A DNA stretch of 64,000 bases, taken from contig CAVSZY010000001.1 of the NCBI GenBank assembly GCA_963732585.1, positions 310,001 through 374,000 on the forward strand, read 5' to 3'. The notes beneath the pieces were generated by a model. It was not told the origin of the DNA. It saw only the letters and a list, made by a program, of their open reading frames with translations, and made no database searches. Numbering within the stretch: the stretch's first letter is position 1; each line of letters begins with the position of its first letter. Origin of the DNA: WLMZ01 sp963732585. GTDB lineage: Bacteria; Actinomycetota; Acidimicrobiia; Acidimicrobiales; Ilumatobacteraceae. Shown piece by piece: positions 61,472 to 64,000 of this stretch. A program made the position numbers and the translations under genes.

Positions 61472-62860
61472 GCTGCGGTTCCGCCGATGGTCATCGTCTT
61501 GACCCGCAACGTTGGTTGGCCATCGCCGACCGGCACGCTCTGGCCGTCCTTGCCGCAGAATCCGGGGGACCCCATCTCAAAATCGTTGCCCAGTACCTCG
61601 ATATCGCGCAGCACCTGCGGACCGTTGCCGATCAGGTTGCCTTGACGCAGCGGCTCGGTGATCTCGCCGTTCTCGATGAGATACGACTCGGTCATGCCGA
61701 ACACGAAATCGCCGGTGGCTGTGTTGACGCTGCCGCCGCCGAGCTTGGCGACATAGACGCCATAGGGGGTGTCGCGGATGATGTCCTGTGGGTCTTCGGT
61801 GCCATTGAGCACGTAGGTGTTGGTCATGCGCACCATCGGCAGGTGCATGTAGGTCTGCCGACGACCATTTCCCGAGCCCGCCCGGCCAGCGTCGCGAGCC
61901 CGAATCCGATCCCACATGTAGTCGGTGAGCACGCCATTTTCGATCAACACGTTGTATTGGCTGGGATGCCCCTCGTCGTCGATCGAGATCGCTCCCCATT
62001 CGCGGCTCATCGTGCCGTCATCGACGAGGGTGACCAATGGCGAAGCGACCAGTTCACCAACCTTGCCGGCATACACCGAAGCGCCCTTGGCGATGTGGTC
62101 GGCCTCGAGACCGTGCCCGCACGCCTCGTGGAACAACACCCCACCGCTGCCGGCTTTGATCACCACCGGCACGGGGCCCGATGGTGCCGGGCGGGCGCGC
62201 AGTTTTGTGATCGCCTGGCGGGCTGCGCGCTCGCGCGACCTGCTCGACGTCTTCCTCGTCGAAGAGCTCGAAGCCGATGGTGCGCCCGATCGCTTCGAAC
62301 CCGGTCTGCATACCGCCATCACTGTTGGCGATCGCGCTGACACGCAGCAGGTGACGCACGATCTCGTCCTCGGCCAGGAGGCCGTCGCTGTTGGCCACCA
62401 GCACCCGCTTGTGGATGTCGCCGTAGCCAGCCGAAACTTGCGAAATCAGACCATCGACGGAGCGGGCGGCGTTGTCCATGCGCTGCAACAGGGCGACCTT
62501 GGCTGCTTTGCCAACCGTGCCGGGATAGATCTCCACGCTGGTGACCCGGCGCACCTCACGGCGGGTGAGAGCTACCACGTTGGCTCCGCCGCCACCCCGT
62601 GACGCTGCGGCGCCGGCCGCCTCTGCAGCCGCCAGTAAACCAGCCTCGGACATATCGGAGGTGTGTGCGAAGCCGGTCGTCTCACCGCGGATCACACGGA
62701 TCCCGGCACCGCGATCACGCCCGCTGCTGACCTGTTCGACCTTGCCGTCGTCAAGTCCTGCAGACGTTGAGGTTTTGTCTTCGGCGTAGACTTCGGCGAA
62801 TTCGCCTCCGGTGCGCAGGGCCGCCGTCAACACCCGCTGCAAAACGTCAGTTTCGATCAC
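61468..62860 (-). CDS. tldD: Metalloprotease TldD (frameshifted)
   Basis: Catalytic subunit, about 464 residues when repaired. Zinc motif HEACGHGLEAD in VVIKAGSGGVLFHEACGHGLEADHIAKGASVYAGKVGE; the C terminus has TGDFVFGMTESYLIENGEITEPLRQGNLIGNGPQVLRDIEVLGNDFEMGSPGFCGKDGQSVPVGDGQPTLRVKTMTIGG, with the conserved metal-ligand Cys. An extra base near 62230, in a CGCGAGCGCG stretch, breaks the frame between VEQVAR and ERAARQAITKL. GTG 62860 is preceded by TAGGCT with 6-nt spacing. First gene of the tldD-pmbA-sigma operon. Confidence 0.88.
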
Positions 62861-62945
62861 GGAGGCAGCCTAATGGTGGCGGGCGGTTGCGAAACTTTCG
62901 AGAAAGTCGCCCCGTCCGACGGTGATCGCTGGGAAGCTGAGGCCC

Positions 62946-63917
62946 ATGAACGCATTTCGCACCTCGACGTCGTCGCTGACGGCCAAGTTCGAGACCCTGA
63001 GCGAACGCATCTCGGGACACATCCTCGGGAGCGTCCGCATCCTCACCGGCTTGATGTGGCTGGCCAACCTGCACTGGAAAGTGCCCGGCGCCTTCGGCGA
63101 GGACACCGGCGGGGGCCTCTACAAATACGTCAAGGCCGGTGCCGACAACGCACCATTCGCGCCGTACCGATGGCTGTTGCGCGAGCTCGTTCTCCCCAAT
63201 TTTGCGGCCTTTGGCTGGTTCACACTGATCAGCGAAACCGTGCTCGCCGCCCTGTTATTGATCGGCTACCGCTCGCGCCTCGTCGCCCTCGTCGGCGCGC
63301 TGATGGCCATCCCCATCGGCCTCTCCGTGCTCTACTACCCCAACGCTGACGAGTGGTCGTGGTCGTACCTGATGATGATCGGTCTGCACCTGGCGCTGTT
63401 CTCCTCCGCCAGCGGCATGCGTCTCGGTGTCGACGGGGTGCTCGCTGGTGGGCGCACCCGCATCGAGGCAGCACTGCACACCCTCGGAGCGCTGGTCGTT
63501 GCCCTCGGCGCCCTCGGTTGGTACGTGGCCCGTTCGATCGATTTCGTCGGCAAGCGGGCCGCCTTGCTGGGCAGCGATGCTGGGTTCGTGGTCGATGGCA
63601 AACTCACCCGCCGGTGGGAGTTGAAATTCGTCTGGTTCAACCCGATGTGGGCGCTGCTGACGATCGTCGCCGGTGTGCTCTTGATCGTCGCCGCCAAGAA
63701 GGCCGTCGCCGGTTGGGCGGCGAGCGGCCTCTTGGCGGCGATGGCCATGGTCGCCTTCTTCCAGCAAACCTTCGACTATGCCCGCGACGATGGTGCCACG
63801 CAGAAGATCGCCACCGGTTCCAACGTCGCGGTGTGGGGCGGCCTGGCACTCGTTGCGGCCATGTTCAGCCACGCCCTCGGCCAAGGGCGTTGCACCGACG
63901 CTGATGCCGCGGCGTGA
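62946..63917 (+). CDS. DoxX-like membrane protein
   Basis: 323 residues. An amphipathic N terminus is followed by ILGSVRILTGLMWLANLHWKVP, the first DoxX-type helix, and a loop GLYKYVKAGADNAPFAPYRWLLRELVLPNFAAFGWFTLISETVLAALLLIG that matches the DoxX pattern of a helix-loop-helix with an E at the second span. Three further pairs of helices follow, more than the usual four-helix DoxX unit. Function is unassigned (respiratory or redox-linked in relatives). Divergent from tldD. Confidence 0.65.
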   Translation: MNAFRTSTSSLTAKFETLSERISGHILGSVRILTGLMWLANLHWKVPGAFGEDTGGGLYKYVKAGADNAPFAPYRWLLRELVLPNFAAFGWFTLISETVLAALLLIGYRSRLVALVGALMAIPIGLSVLYYPNADEWSWSYLMMIGLHLALFSSASGMRLGVDGVLAGGRTRIEAALHTLGALVVALGALGWYVARSIDFVGKRAALLGSDAGFVVDGKLTRRWELKFVWFNPMWALLTIVAGVLLIVAAKKAVAGWAASGLLAAMAMVAFFQQTFDYARDDGATQKIATGSNVAVWGGLALVAAMFSHALGQGRCTDADAAA

Positions 63918-63924
63918 TCGGCGG

Positions 63925-64000
63925 ATGAAGCTGACAAGGCTGATCAGGCGGCGCTGGGTTGCTCCGCTCGTACTGTTGACCCTCACCGCCGGGGTGTTGT
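63925..64000 (+). CDS. Start of an exported protein (cut by window end)
   Basis: ATG 63925 opens KLTRLIRRRWVAPLVLLTLTAGVL, a positively charged n-region and hydrophobic core of a signal peptide. It lies 7 bp after the DoxX-like gene on the same strand and is probably in the same transcript. Only 25 codons are visible, so the product cannot be named. Confidence 0.5.
   Translation, partial: MKLTRLIRRRWVAPLVLLTLTAGVL

Noticed and set aside
1..64000. tRNA or rRNA genes
   Set aside because: Intergenic gaps were read for cloverleaf or conserved rRNA sequence and none was found; a covariance search was not possible.

Overview
The window is a GC-rich chromosomal segment that looks like an actinomycete of the Acidimicrobiia type. 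This is an inference from gene content: Ino1, GatCAB, an F420-type LLM oxidoreductase, an Eis-like acetyltransferase, an ECF41 sigma factor, AbiEi/DUF559-like proteins and TldD/PmbA. No rRNA, tRNA, CRISPR array, insertion sequence, integrase or replication origin was found by eye. Many transcription units start with a TAnnnT box 6-8 nt before the start codon, the usual layout of leaderless actinobacterial mRNAs.

Layout. 1-14.7 kb is mostly housekeeping: the 3' part of inositol-phosphate synthase, a folate cyclo-ligase, a flavin reductase, ilvD with divergent ybaK, an M48 protease, a TPR/HD-GYP protein, a ferredoxin, lgt, and gatC-gatA-gatB. 14.7-24.4 kb is the best-defined accessory system: a seven-gene minus-strand operon with overlapping ends. 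It encodes gamma-butyrobetaine dioxygenase, a beta-keto acid cleavage enzyme, a carnitine-dehydrogenase-like protein and a complete peptide-type ABC transporter, and lies next to a divergent IclR regulator. Read together, it should import gamma-butyrobetaine or carnitine, hydroxylate it to carnitine, oxidise that to 3-dehydrocarnitine and cleave it with acetyl-CoA. 24.4-37.9 kb is a mixed metabolic, transport and signalling stretch: LLM oxidoreductase, M20 amidohydrolase, Eis-like GNAT, MFS, HyuA-like protein, GGDEF/EAL protein, MtfA-like protease, and a GntR regulator with membrane proteins around a shared palindromic operator. 38-48 kb holds a shredded ABC-F gene, an acyl-CoA dehydrogenase and a 2047-residue alpha-2-macroglobulin-like lipoprotein that lacks the thioester motif. 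48-56.4 kb holds an ArsR/SRPBCC pair with a legible promoter-operator, an acyl-CoA synthetase, an FAD oxidoreductase-ECF41 pair with a matching ECF41-type promoter, panB, an enoyl-CoA hydratase and a PIN-domain gene. 56.4-64 kb holds an RmlD-like reductase, a secreted beta-helix protein, a tldD-pmbA-sigma-anti-sigma operon, a DoxX-like membrane protein and the first codons of an exported protein.

Quality. At least nine conserved genes (ino1, the folate cyclo-ligase, ilvD, HD-GYP, gatB, MFS, ABC-F, acyl-CoA dehydrogenase, tldD) are interrupted by single-base indels, several in homopolymers. Essential genes such as gatB are among them, so most of these are probably residual sequencing errors. 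Coordinates below span the whole inferred gene and each break is noted.
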